Assembly: GCF_900142605.1 (NCBI RefSeq)
Contig: NZ_FRBL01000007.1
Coordinates: 496,001 to 560,000, forward strand
DNA from: Chitinophaga jiangningensis
Lineage (GTDB): Bacteria; Bacteroidota; Bacteroidia; Chitinophagales; Chitinophagaceae
Length of the DNA: 64,000 nucleotides
Reading direction: 5' to 3'
Part shown: one piece after another, positions 8,643 through 17,673 of the stretch
Numbering within the stretch: position 1 is the first letter of the stretch
How the letters are laid out: each line of letters opens with the position of its first letter
The notes under the pieces: generated by a model
What the model saw: only the letters and a program-made list of their open reading frames with translations
What the model was told of the DNA's origin: nothing
The model's database searches: none
Program-made: the position numbers and the translations under genes

Positions 8643-9527
8643 ATGAAAAAAACATACATGCTGGCACTACTCGCAGGTGGTAGCCTGTCCGTCCTCGCGC
8701 AGGAAAGGCCTCTTTACACTGCAAAGGACCTCACCGCCGAAAAAATGTTTTCCGTAAACATCGAAGGCCCCAACTTCGATAAGGCCGGCAACTTCTATGT
8801 TGTCAACTTCCAGAAAGATGGCACGGTAGGGAAAATTGATACGAAAACCGGTGCAGGCGAAGTGTTCGTGACACTGCCGGACAGTAGTATAGGCAACTCC
8901 GTGAACTTTGACAGCAAAGGCACTATGTATCTCCCCGATTTCAAAGGACATAATGTACTTACGGTAGATATGAAGACAAAAAAGGTGAGTGTATACGTAC
9001 ATTCCGACCAGTTCAATCAGCCAAATGACCTTTGCATCAATAAAAAGGACCAGATCTTTGCATCTGACCCCAACTGGAAAAACAATACCGGCCAGCTATG
9101 GCGCATCGATACCAACCGCAAACCCGTGCTGCTGGAGGCAAACATGGGTACCACCAACGGTATTGAGCTCAGCCCGGATGAAAAAACACTCTACGTAAAT
9201 GAGGCCACCCAGCGGAAAGTCTGGAAATACGATGTAGATAAAAAAGGGAATATCTCCAATAAAACCCTCTTCGCTACCTTCCCGGATTTTGGCTTCGATG
9301 GTATGAAATGCGATAAGGCCGGAAACCTGTACATCGCCCGCTGGGGTAAAGGGACGATCGCGGTATTGTCGCCCAAAGGTGAACTGATCAGGGAAGTAGC
9401 CCTAAAAGGCAAGCAATGCAGCAACCTGACCTTTGGTGATCCGGACGGAAAAACGGTGTATGTAACCTTACAGGACAGAAAATGTGTGGAAACCTTTAGG
9501 GTGGAAATCGCAGGAAAGCGTTATTAA
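8643..9527 (+). CDS. SMP-30/gluconolactonase-like beta-propeller protein, secreted
   Basis: 294 aa from the ATG at 8643; the open frame begins at 8610 but only this start gives a clean signal peptide (MKKTYMLALLAGG, cleavage LA|Q). The mature part shows repeated propeller blades with NSVNFDSKGTMYLPD, DKAGNLYIARWGKGTI and NGIELSPDEKTLYVNE, the calcium-binding Asn/Asp pattern of the SMP-30/LRE fold. Relatives hydrolyse sugar lactones, but many are uncharacterised. It lies convergent to the glycan locus and shares a terminator with it; I cannot tell whether it belongs to the same pathway. Confidence 0.88.
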   Translation: MKKTYMLALLAGGSLSVLAQERPLYTAKDLTAEKMFSVNIEGPNFDKAGNFYVVNFQKDGTVGKIDTKTGAGEVFVTLPDSSIGNSVNFDSKGTMYLPDFKGHNVLTVDMKTKKVSVYVHSDQFNQPNDLCINKKDQIFASDPNWKNNTGQLWRIDTNRKPVLLEANMGTTNGIELSPDEKTLYVNEATQRKVWKYDVDKKGNISNKTLFATFPDFGFDGMKCDKAGNLYIARWGKGTIAVLSPKGELIREVALKGKQCSNLTFGDPDGKTVYVTLQDRKCVETFRVEIAGKRY

Positions 9528-9568
9528 GATATCAGGGGCATCACCCCCTCAGTTTTTAGTTGTTGAAA

Positions 9569-9600
9569 AAAAGACCGGAGGTGGCTCCTCCGGTCTTTTC
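9569..9600. terminator. Bidirectional terminator between convergent genes
   Basis: A 13-bp perfect stem (AAAAGACCGGAGG, 9569-9581, with 9587-9599), 5-nt loop and T-rich flanks on both strands. It serves the SMP-30 gene (plus) and the glycoside-hydrolase-like gene (minus). Confidence 0.93.
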
Positions 9601-9604
9601 TATT

Positions 9605-12600
9605 TTATTTTATGATCAGCAGCCAGCCTTTTCCAGGCGCCACCGGTATGGCGGCATCCTTTGCAAACACTTGTCCCTGCTGGAAATTACGTATATCCGG
9701 TGCCGTAATCACTGCCTTTGCCGGGTCGATGCCCAGCTCCTGCCAGTTAATATTCAGATGCACGGAGGTTTCCCCGCCTGCCCAGCTTGCCAGGGATACC
9801 AATACCGCCCCGTTCTTACGATAGATCGTGGCCGGCACCTGTGGATCATCTGTTTTTACAGGATTATCATCTACCCAATAGCCCACCATACGGGAACCCT
9901 GGATACCGAAATCATCCCATACCTTCCAGATAGGCCGAGGATCAGCATTATCCGACCAGGGCATCCGGTTAGTCATCCCATAAACCATGCCTCTCCATGG
10001 ATTACCGCCATCCTGCAGCATTTCGCCCATGAGACCAAATGGAATACCACTTACTTCCGTGAGGAAGAAATCAGGTCCGTTCTTTTCATAGTCGAAATAC
10101 TCTCCAAACCAGAGCCTGTTCAGGTAAGGAAAATGCTCCATGTACAACATAGCGCTGTTCTGGAATCCATCAGATTTATTGTACTGGTTGGCGGAGTGCA
10201 GATCGATAATCCCCGGATGCCCATCCTGCGTAAGTACACGCTTGATGCGTTTCATGGTCACCCTGTCGAAGGCTACATCATCCAGGTAAATACCATCAAT
10301 GCCCACGTTTTGCACCAGCCAGTTCATACCTTCTACATAGTAGTTATGCCAGCGGTTCATACCACTGTTGATGATGGCGGCATCCTTAAATTCAGGAACA
10401 AACCAGGCAGCGATGTAGTCTTTTCCCACGTGCTCCTGCAGCCAGGAGAAGCCACCACCCTTGCCGGGGCTGTACACTTCGTGCCCCAGGCTACGCAGCG
10501 GGAAGGTTTCCCATGCGTGGTTGGACAGCTCACGTACCGTGTTGTAGATCTTCACCTTCAGCCCTTTGCTGTGTGCCACATCAATGTAATCCTTCATTTT
10601 TTTCCACTCAATGAACGGATAATTAATCCATGGGTTGATTTCATTGCCATGGTGGATATTCACGACAGTGGCGCCGGTAGCCTTGATGGTATCCGGGTTG
10701 GCGTATTTATGATAGAACCGGTTGGACCACTGAAAATCTGTATTCAGTGTATGGAACGGCGTTATCAGCAGGTTGAAATTGTAGTAGAGCACCTCTCCTT
10801 TTTTCATGGTGCGGGTGCCGGTATAAGCATTTGCCAGTACCGACTTGCCTTTGAGGCCAAGTGTGATACCGCCTTTATTGTCGTTACCCCATGAGGTAGG
10901 CAGCAGTAAAGGTTTTTGCAGGTAGAAGTTGGTGTTCAGCGGGCGAACATAGTGCTCGTCACGAAGGGTGAATTGCAGCCCGGCGTTCACATCGCCAACC
11001 CAGGCGCCATCCTGGTTTTTATGTGCCACATCCCATTTCCAATCCACCATCGACGGGCGGAGGCCTCCTTTCTGGTTCAGGCCCATCATGTATTTGGCTA
11101 CGGTGGTATCAAAAGGAATGTGGAAAGTAACGTCTTTAAATGCCACTTCTTCGGTGGCGGTTACTTTCACCACGTATTCCATATGTCCGTCAAATTCCAG
11201 GGAGCCATCTACATCCATCTGTAAGCCAGGTGTTGTATTCACGGCATGCCAGGTAATTTTCCCATTATCGCGGGAGGCCACTGTCCAGCCCTGGCTGGTC
11301 CATTTCAAATCCTTGCCGGTAGCGGCGCCGATGAAGTGGAAGTGCAGCGGCTCAATGATCAGGTTACGGGGCTTGTCCGTAGTGCTGGTCATTTCCGGGG
11401 TAAAGAAAGTCTGTATCTGCGCAGGGAAGCCATCTTTATTGATACCTACCTTTCGGCCCAGTAAAGAGATAACGCTGTCCGTCATCACCAGCGGCGTGTA
11501 CGGCGCTATCACCGCATTTTCCTGTGCCAGTGTAGAATTCAGCCATTTAAGGCGGGTTTGTTTCCAGGGTTCGTTAAACCCGCTGTTGACAGCAGTTTTA
11601 GCGGTAACGGTAAGGGTTACACGTACCGGCATGGCGGGTGCTCCTTCCGGTTGCACGGTAACAATACCTTTATATATACCCGGCTGTGCATTGGCTGGTA
11701 CATCAATGCCGCACCAGAGTGCCTGCACTTTGCCTGAGGCTACATTTACGGTACTGGTAAAAGGTTTGGCGTCGTAGGTAGTACCGGTAGTATTGATGCA
11801 GCTCAGCTGGTCAGCCGGAATTTGTTTACCGTCGGCGGTTTTCAGATCAGAGAATCGGACTTGTACATCTTTCAGGTCCTTACGTGCGTATATACCCAAT
11901 TGAAACGCATAGTACTCTCCTTTATCCGCCTGGCCCTGAAAGGCTTGTGATGGCCCTTTCTGTATCCAGCGTTGCGGAATATCATCCGTCATTTTTATGG
12001 GGAAGGCTCTGTCTTCCGGGAAGATGAGGTAACCCGCGCCGGGGTGCTTCAGCAGCAGGGATTTCATTTCTGCCTGGGTAGCAATTACCTCCATTGGGTA
12101 AAAGCTGTTGAACTCATCCACTGACTCCATGGCCTTCACCGTGGTATTCGGTTTAGGGGCAGCAGGGAGAGTATCCGTCCAGGTTACATCAGCGGAAGTC
12201 CCTGGTGGCAGGTATACGCCCTGTGGATAATTGGCGCGACCTTCATTTTGGTATGGCAGGTAGTAAATGTAGTACTCACCTTTGCCGGAGGTGGGTTCAA
12301 AAATAATATCTCCTTGTTCACGATTGATGGATAAAAGTTTAATGTTTTTTATCCTTGCTTTAGTTTTAGCATCCTGGATGACGATGCGTTTGCCCGCTGG
12401 ATTTTCATCACGGCGGCGCCAGGGAATTACTACCCTGGCAACGTTTCCGGGGCCGTTAAAATAGACCACCACCCGGTGGTTACCCAATGAATCTGCATTC
12501 CAGGAGTTGTTACCGGTGGTATACTTCAGCTGCTGGGCCCTGGCGGTGCCAAACAATCCAAAGGTAAGACCAGCCAATATCAATCCTTTTGTTACAAAAC

Positions 12601-12625
12601 GGGTATGAGGCTGAAGTTGTAGCAT
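9605..12625 (-). CDS. Large secreted glycoside-hydrolase-like protein (DUF6067/GH123-like)
   Basis: 1006 aa from the ATG at 12625; the open frame extends 36 codons further but only this start gives a signal peptide, cut at ARA|QQ. Beta-rich N-terminal domains lead to a TIM-barrel-like C-terminal half with HSKGLKVKIYNTVRELSNH, VGIDGIYLDDVAFDR and a following ISGIPFGLMGEM region. The acidic pair in YLDDVAFDR is a plausible catalytic site. I recognise the overall pattern as that of Bacteroidota proteins annotated as DUF6067 hydrolases; the substrate is unknown. A terminator separates it from susD, so it may have its own promoter although it lies in the same locus. Confidence 0.72.
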   Translation of the reverse strand: MLQLQPHTRFVTKGLILAGLTFGLFGTARAQQLKYTTGNNSWNADSLGNHRVVVYFNGPGNVARVVIPWRRRDENPAGKRIVIQDAKTKARIKNIKLLSINREQGDIIFEPTSGKGEYYIYYLPYQNEGRANYPQGVYLPPGTSADVTWTDTLPAAPKPNTTVKAMESVDEFNSFYPMEVIATQAEMKSLLLKHPGAGYLIFPEDRAFPIKMTDDIPQRWIQKGPSQAFQGQADKGEYYAFQLGIYARKDLKDVQVRFSDLKTADGKQIPADQLSCINTTGTTYDAKPFTSTVNVASGKVQALWCGIDVPANAQPGIYKGIVTVQPEGAPAMPVRVTLTVTAKTAVNSGFNEPWKQTRLKWLNSTLAQENAVIAPYTPLVMTDSVISLLGRKVGINKDGFPAQIQTFFTPEMTSTTDKPRNLIIEPLHFHFIGAATGKDLKWTSQGWTVASRDNGKITWHAVNTTPGLQMDVDGSLEFDGHMEYVVKVTATEEVAFKDVTFHIPFDTTVAKYMMGLNQKGGLRPSMVDWKWDVAHKNQDGAWVGDVNAGLQFTLRDEHYVRPLNTNFYLQKPLLLPTSWGNDNKGGITLGLKGKSVLANAYTGTRTMKKGEVLYYNFNLLITPFHTLNTDFQWSNRFYHKYANPDTIKATGATVVNIHHGNEINPWINYPFIEWKKMKDYIDVAHSKGLKVKIYNTVRELSNHAWETFPLRSLGHEVYSPGKGGGFSWLQEHVGKDYIAAWFVPEFKDAAIINSGMNRWHNYYVEGMNWLVQNVGIDGIYLDDVAFDRVTMKRIKRVLTQDGHPGIIDLHSANQYNKSDGFQNSAMLYMEHFPYLNRLWFGEYFDYEKNGPDFFLTEVSGIPFGLMGEMLQDGGNPWRGMVYGMTNRMPWSDNADPRPIWKVWDDFGIQGSRMVGYWVDDNPVKTDDPQVPATIYRKNGAVLVSLASWAGGETSVHLNINWQELGIDPAKAVITAPDIRNFQQGQVFAKDAAIPVAPGKGWLLIIK

Positions 12626-12693
12626 GTAAGAATAATTGATCCGGGAAAAATATGGAAAAAAATAGCGAATCGCTACTAAGACTGTGTAAGCGG

Positions 12694-12731
12694 TAAAAAG
12701 GAAGGCTCCCTGCTTTCGTAGGGAGCCTTTC
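12694..12731 (-). terminator. Terminator after susD
   Basis: A 10-bp perfect stem (AAGGCTCCCT 12702-12711 with 12720-12729), 8-nt loop, followed on the minus strand by CCTTTTTACC. It separates susD from the downstream hydrolase gene. Confidence 0.8.
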
Positions 12732-12748
12732 ATAGTATATGGTTATTC

Positions 12749-14239
12749 TTATGGGTTTTGTACCAGGTTAGGGTTTAGTACAATATCCTGTTCTGGGATA
12801 AAGTGCACTACCCTTGGATTGGTGTACTCAATCGTTTGAGGATTTACCGGGTGATAACCGGGATAATTTCTTACCAGATTTTTGTTATTCCGGAACACGT
12901 CGAAGCAACGGTGCGATTCAAACGCAAGCTCCAGGCGGGTTTCGTCGAGTACCACGTCGAGTACGGAGGCATACCCTTTCAGGTCGGCAGTGGTGAAAAG
13001 TGCGCTGCCACTGAGTCCTGCGCGACTACGAATAGTATTCACATCTGCGATGGCCTGGTCATTATTACCCATTTTAGCTGCCGCTTCTGCCCTGATGAGG
13101 TACATTTCCGCCAGGCGGAATACCACCGGAGAGCTGAGTGTAGGGATATTATCCTGGTTAGAGAACTTCAGGATATACCACTTCTGCACCTGGATACCAC
13201 CGGCTTTACCACGGGTAGCTATCACCTTGTTGCCACTGGCATCGGTAGAATCCTGGCCGTTGGCTTTCTTCAGTATTACCGGCTGCACAAAGCTATGTCT
13301 GGCATCTTCCGGATATTTATCCAGCAGTTTGCGATAGGCTTCTGACGCATAGATTTCGCCATAACCAAGACCGCTCGGAGAAGTATAATACATGGAACCG
13401 ATGGATGACCAGTCTCTGTCATCCTGTGCGGTATGATGGATTGCCCAGATGGTTTCCTTATTATCTTCATTACCCTTTGTATAATATTTCGCCAGGTCCA
13501 CGGTAGGCACCAGGGAATAGCGGTTTGATCTGATCACAGAATCCGCATAGGCATACGCCAGGTCATTCTGGCCTTTGTAGAGGTATACCCTTGCCAGCAT
13601 CGCCATGGCAACGTTTTTAGAAGCATAGCTGTTGCTTCTGTCTTCCGTCATCAGGTCTTTCGCCTTCAGCAAATCTGCAATTACCTGGTCGTATACTTCT
13701 TTAACAGTATTACGTTTAGGCTTAGCCGTTATATCCGGAGTGGTGACTACCGGCACACCCAGGTTTGTTTCCGGCGACTGCTGATAAGGGCGGCCGAAAG
13801 TGCGCACCAGGCTGTGGTGTACAAACGCACGGAGAAACAGGTTCTCCCCCATCATCTGATCTACATCTGCGGAGGTGCCTTCTTTCATTTCTGCCAACAG
13901 CAGGTTACAGGCGTTAATGGTTCTGTAAGCAGCGCGCCAGTAGGCGGAAGTGTTGCCCTGGTTGGTCAGGTGTCCGTAAGTGTATGAATAAAAAAGCGGG
14001 TCTGTTGTGGTGCCGCTCAATGCAATATCATCACTTGGGAACTCCCCTATCTGCCAATAGTTACGGGTAAAATTCTCTTCTTTTAATAAGGCATAATTAC
14101 CGTCTGTAGCATTTTGCCACATAGCCGGATCTTTTACATCCTTGTTAGGAACAGCATCATGCGGATCTTTTTTGAGGGAGCAGGAAGTAGCCAGTAACAC
14201 CAGCGAAAGACCTGCGAAATATTTTGATATATGCTTCAT
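12749..14239 (-). CDS. SusD/RagB family outer-membrane lipoprotein
   Basis: 496 aa. The signal peptide ends in the lipobox ATSC, lipidating the Cys of SCSLKKDP. The N-terminal SusD-like domain and the C-terminal RagB/SusD domain are both recognisable, the latter by VFRLAEMYLIRAEAAAKMGN and the ending LEFAFESHRCFDVFR-type helix. SusD proteins form the lid over the SusC transporter and capture oligosaccharides at the cell surface. The gene begins 22 nt after the susC stop, so the pair is one operon. Confidence 0.96.
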   Translation of the reverse strand: MKHISKYFAGLSLVLLATSCSLKKDPHDAVPNKDVKDPAMWQNATDGNYALLKEENFTRNYWQIGEFPSDDIALSGTTTDPLFYSYTYGHLTNQGNTSAYWRAAYRTINACNLLLAEMKEGTSADVDQMMGENLFLRAFVHHSLVRTFGRPYQQSPETNLGVPVVTTPDITAKPKRNTVKEVYDQVIADLLKAKDLMTEDRSNSYASKNVAMAMLARVYLYKGQNDLAYAYADSVIRSNRYSLVPTVDLAKYYTKGNEDNKETIWAIHHTAQDDRDWSSIGSMYYTSPSGLGYGEIYASEAYRKLLDKYPEDARHSFVQPVILKKANGQDSTDASGNKVIATRGKAGGIQVQKWYILKFSNQDNIPTLSSPVVFRLAEMYLIRAEAAAKMGNNDQAIADVNTIRSRAGLSGSALFTTADLKGYASVLDVVLDETRLELAFESHRCFDVFRNNKNLVRNYPGYHPVNPQTIEYTNPRVVHFIPEQDIVLNPNLVQNP

Positions 14240-14261
14240 ATAAATCTCTTTTTAATACCTG

Positions 14262-17200
14262 TTAAAAATTAATTTCCAGACCGGCAAACCATTTTCGGGC
14301 AATAGGATACTTGAAACTATTGATACCGCGGTCGTCCACCTCAGGATCAATACCTGAGAATTTGGTAAGGGTCCACAGGTTGTCGCCACCTACAGAAATT
14401 CTGGCATTGCCGATTTTCATGCGCTGCAGCCATTCCTGAGGCAGGGAGTAGCTCAGGTTTACGTTTCTCAGGCGCAGGTAGCTACCGTCTTCCAGGAATC
14501 GGGAAGATGGCTTGTGAGAGTTATTATTACCGTTCAGTGTGTATTTAGGATGGGTAGCGTTATCGCCTGGTTTTTCCCAACGGCTCCAGCCTTTATCCAG
14601 CTGCATCAGGTTGTACTGCGCATAGGCGCCATCGTTATCCATCAGCTCTCTGGTGCTGTTGTAAATCTGGTTGCCGGATACAAATGTGAAGAAGGCGGAC
14701 AGCTGGAAATTCTTATATCCAAAAGTGTTTCTGATACCACCAAAGAATTTGGGAGATGCAGAGCCCACGTTTTGTAAAGTGGCGCTGTTATAATTGCTGG
14801 TAGCGGTCCTGGTAACTTTCCCGGTCGTTGGGTCAGTGGTAACCTTTTCCCACAGCGGATTTCCATTTGCAGGGTCCACACCGAGCCATTTACGCATATA
14901 GAAGGTACGCATGTCCTGGCCTGTTTGCAGGGCAAAGTAGCTGCTGGCAGGATCGATGATCTGTGACTGATCACCGTAGAGGGCCATTACCCGGTTCTTG
15001 TTAAAGCCGATGTTGAAATCAGTACTCCATTTAAATTTACCGATCAGGTTTTCAGAGTTGACAGCAATTTCCAGTCCTTTGTTCCTTACCTGTCCAACGT
15101 TCATTGGAATATAAGGGTAGCCGGCATTTGCTGGCAGCGGTACGTTAAACAGCAAGCCCTTGTTGTCCTTCTGATAAATTTCCACTGTAAGATTCAGTCT
15201 GTTCCACAGTCCGAGGTCAATACCGATGTTGGTATTGTAGGCTTTTTCCCAGGAGAGATTTGGCACGTCTAACCTGTACGGGTAAACGGAAGGCAAGCCA
15301 TTATACTGTGCAGTGGCTGCATAGGAACCAACAGCCAGGTAATCGTCGATGTTGGCGTTACCTGTAGTACCGTAGCTGGCGCGCAGTTTAAGGTTGGAAA
15401 TCTGTTTGATATTTTTTATGAAGTTTTCTTCTGAAGCCGCCCATGAACCACCGAAGGCAAAGAAGTTACCATATTGGTTATTGGCACCAAAGCGGGAAGA
15501 ACCATCACGTCTGAAAGAGCCGGTGAAATAATATTTGTAGGCGTAGTTATAATTCGCCTGTACAAAGTAGGAATTGAATGCACGGTCAATTTTGCTGCTT
15601 CCGATACTTTGTGGGGTAGCAGCAGCATCCAGTACATCTCTGCCCGGAAGGATACCTTTACCGGTAGCGTCGCCGGCCTGATAATTTACTGTCTGAAATT
15701 CAGCACCGAGCAATCCATCAATGTGGTGATCTTTTTTAATGGTATACCTTGCTTTCAGGAGGTTGGAGCTGATATATGCGGATGAATCGATATAGCCCTG
15801 ATACAGGTTTCCGAGGTCATCGCCACCAGCAGACGTTCTGATGTCGCCATTGTATTCTTCGCGGTAGTGGTAGGATTCAGCGCGATTGGTGCTACTGAAT
15901 GACAACCATTTGGTGATATCATATTCCAGTTTAAACAATCCTTCGAGGGACTGGCGTTTCCTGGTGTCGTAGTTATATTGCTGGTCATACAGGAAGTTGG
16001 ATCTGTCCCTGTTGTACCAGGTATCTACATAAACAGGATTAATCGGCTTTCCGTCTGCATCATATGGCTTATCCCATGGGTTGTTGGTGTAGTATTGATA
16101 CAGTGACCCACCGGAATTATCATGGTCATTTTGCTGGGAAGCAGCGAAATTAGCGCTGATGCGGAACTTGTCATTGATGTTATGATCGAGGTTCAGGCGG
16201 CCGCTAAAGCGCTCCAATCCAGTACCTCTGAGGATACCATCTTCTTTGTAATAGTTGCCACCGAGGTAGAATTTCGTTTTTTCGCTACCGCCGCTGGTGC
16301 TCAGTTCATAGTTCTGGTTAGAAGCGGTATGGAAGGCGAGTTGCTGCCAGTCGGTGTTGAGGTTGCGGATGGCCGGGTCCATGTTCGCACCGGCGGCCTG
16401 TTGCAGGTCAAACAGCTGGGCACCATTCATCAGTTTGAAGTGGCCGGTATTCAGCTGTGCAGCGCCGATGTTGGTACGGAAGGTAGTCTGTGATTTACCT
16501 GCTTTACCTCTTTTGGTGGTGATCACCATTACCCCGTTGGCGGCACGGGCGCCATATAAAGTAGTAGCGGCAGCATCTTTCAAAACAGTTACGGACTCGA
16601 TATCACTTGGGTTAGGCAAACCACCGATGATACCATCCACTACGATCAGTGGTGCATTACCTGCGGTGAGGGTACCGTTACCACGGATACGCACAGACGG
16701 AGCTGCGGAAGGATCGCCGGAGCTACTACCTACAAACACGCCGGATACTTTACCCTGGAGCATTTTATCCATGCTGTTGGCAGTAACGTCTTTGAGTTTG
16801 GCGGCATTTACTACCTGCGCCGCACCGGTAAGATTTTTAACAGTGGTGGTGGTATACCCCATTACCACTACTTCATCCAGTTTCTTGGTATCAGGTTCCA
16901 GCTTAATATTCACCTCGTGGCGACCTTCCAGTCTTATTTTTTGCTGGATATAGCCAATATAGCTTACCACCAGGGTTACATTAGCGTTGGGTGCATTGAG
17001 TGCGAAAGTACCATTACCATCAGTAACAGCGCCAGCGCCGCTGCCTTCAACGGTAATCGTTACACCTGGCAATGCTTCTCCTGTTTTTGCATCGGTTACT
17101 TTACCGGAGATCTTTTCTGCTACTGCTTTTGAGGCAGGAGTGATTACTACCAGATTGTTTTCCAATACGCGATAGGTGACGTTAGTTTTGTCGAATAACA

Positions 17201-17492
17201 TACCTAAAACATCATCTATCTTTTTGTTTTTCACATCGATGGTTACAGCTTTGTTGAGATCAGAGAAATCTTCATTGTAGAAGAAGCGGTAGTTACTGCT
17301 GCCTTCTATCATTTTGAATACATCTTTAACCCGCTTATTGTCAGCGGATAAGGATGCAATACGGTCCTGCGCATACGTAGATGCGGAAGCCTGTATAAAT
17401 CCTGCGAAAATCAACAGACTCGTCATTTTCATCATAAGCAATAATTTTCGCCTGGGGCAGATAAATTCCGCCAGGTTTGAAGTGGATTTCAT
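14262..17492 (-). CDS. SusC/RagA TonB-dependent transporter with STN signalling domain
   Basis: 1076 aa. After the signal peptide (cut TYA|QD) comes an STN domain at about residues 45-115 (VFKMIEGSSNYRFFYNED), a carboxypeptidase-regulatory-like domain (GKVTDAKTGEALPGVTI), the TonB plug (MDKMLQGKVSGVFV, SVRIRGNGTL, PLIVVDGI) and a long barrel ending in Phe (LEINF). The STN domain marks a transducer transporter that signals to a periplasmic FecR-type anti-sigma factor, which is encoded just upstream with its ECF sigma factor. It imports a glycan or related oligomer across the outer membrane with SusD. Confidence 0.96.
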   Translation of the reverse strand: MKSTSNLAEFICPRRKLLLMMKMTSLLIFAGFIQASASTYAQDRIASLSADNKRVKDVFKMIEGSSNYRFFYNEDFSDLNKAVTIDVKNKKIDDVLGMLFDKTNVTYRVLENNLVVITPASKAVAEKISGKVTDAKTGEALPGVTITVEGSGAGAVTDGNGTFALNAPNANVTLVVSYIGYIQQKIRLEGRHEVNIKLEPDTKKLDEVVVMGYTTTTVKNLTGAAQVVNAAKLKDVTANSMDKMLQGKVSGVFVGSSSGDPSAAPSVRIRGNGTLTAGNAPLIVVDGIIGGLPNPSDIESVTVLKDAAATTLYGARAANGVMVITTKRGKAGKSQTTFRTNIGAAQLNTGHFKLMNGAQLFDLQQAAGANMDPAIRNLNTDWQQLAFHTASNQNYELSTSGGSEKTKFYLGGNYYKEDGILRGTGLERFSGRLNLDHNINDKFRISANFAASQQNDHDNSGGSLYQYYTNNPWDKPYDADGKPINPVYVDTWYNRDRSNFLYDQQYNYDTRKRQSLEGLFKLEYDITKWLSFSSTNRAESYHYREEYNGDIRTSAGGDDLGNLYQGYIDSSAYISSNLLKARYTIKKDHHIDGLLGAEFQTVNYQAGDATGKGILPGRDVLDAAATPQSIGSSKIDRAFNSYFVQANYNYAYKYYFTGSFRRDGSSRFGANNQYGNFFAFGGSWAASEENFIKNIKQISNLKLRASYGTTGNANIDDYLAVGSYAATAQYNGLPSVYPYRLDVPNLSWEKAYNTNIGIDLGLWNRLNLTVEIYQKDNKGLLFNVPLPANAGYPYIPMNVGQVRNKGLEIAVNSENLIGKFKWSTDFNIGFNKNRVMALYGDQSQIIDPASSYFALQTGQDMRTFYMRKWLGVDPANGNPLWEKVTTDPTTGKVTRTATSNYNSATLQNVGSASPKFFGGIRNTFGYKNFQLSAFFTFVSGNQIYNSTRELMDNDGAYAQYNLMQLDKGWSRWEKPGDNATHPKYTLNGNNNSHKPSSRFLEDGSYLRLRNVNLSYSLPQEWLQRMKIGNARISVGGDNLWTLTKFSGIDPEVDDRGINSFKYPIARKWFAGLEINF

Positions 17493-17499
17493 AAACTTG

Positions 17500-17607
17500 T
17501 AAAGATTTTAGTTAAACGAATTTTACGGCAGTGGGTCCGTCGCAAAGACCCGGCTGCATCAGGTGATTTTCGTTGATTGGGGTAAGTCGCATTACCCCAA
17601 TTTTTTT
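17500..17607 (+). ncRNA. Candidate antisense small RNA opposite the susC leader
   Basis: The plus strand has an intrinsic terminator at 17577-17607 (9-bp perfect stem TTGGGGTAA/TTACCCCAA, loop GTCGCA, then seven T), yet both flanking genes are on the minus strand. A second hairpin (GGGTC/GACCC, about 17533-17551) lies just before it, and a near-match -7 box (TAAACTTG, 17492-17499) overlaps the susC start codon. Together they outline a roughly 105-nt RNA antisense to the susC 5' leader. Antisense RNAs at this position are established for Bacteroides glycan-utilisation loci. The promoter is imperfect, so this is tentative. Confidence 0.4.
17577..17607 (+). terminator. Plus-strand intrinsic terminator between fecR and susC
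   Basis: Stem TTGGGGTAA (17577-17585) with TTACCCCAA (17592-17600) and TTTTTTT. On the minus strand the same hairpin has no U-tract, so it should not stop the fecR-susC transcript. Confidence 0.75.
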
Positions 17608-17673
17608 AGTCGTTCATATCGTGCATGAATATTTTTTACAGGTGATTAAATTTTTTTCGTTATTCACTGATTA

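Noticed and set aside
9560..10894. 444-codon open frame on the plus strand
   Set aside because: Lies wholly opposite the glycoside-hydrolase-like gene, has no family motif and is Cys/His/Ile-rich as antisense frames are.
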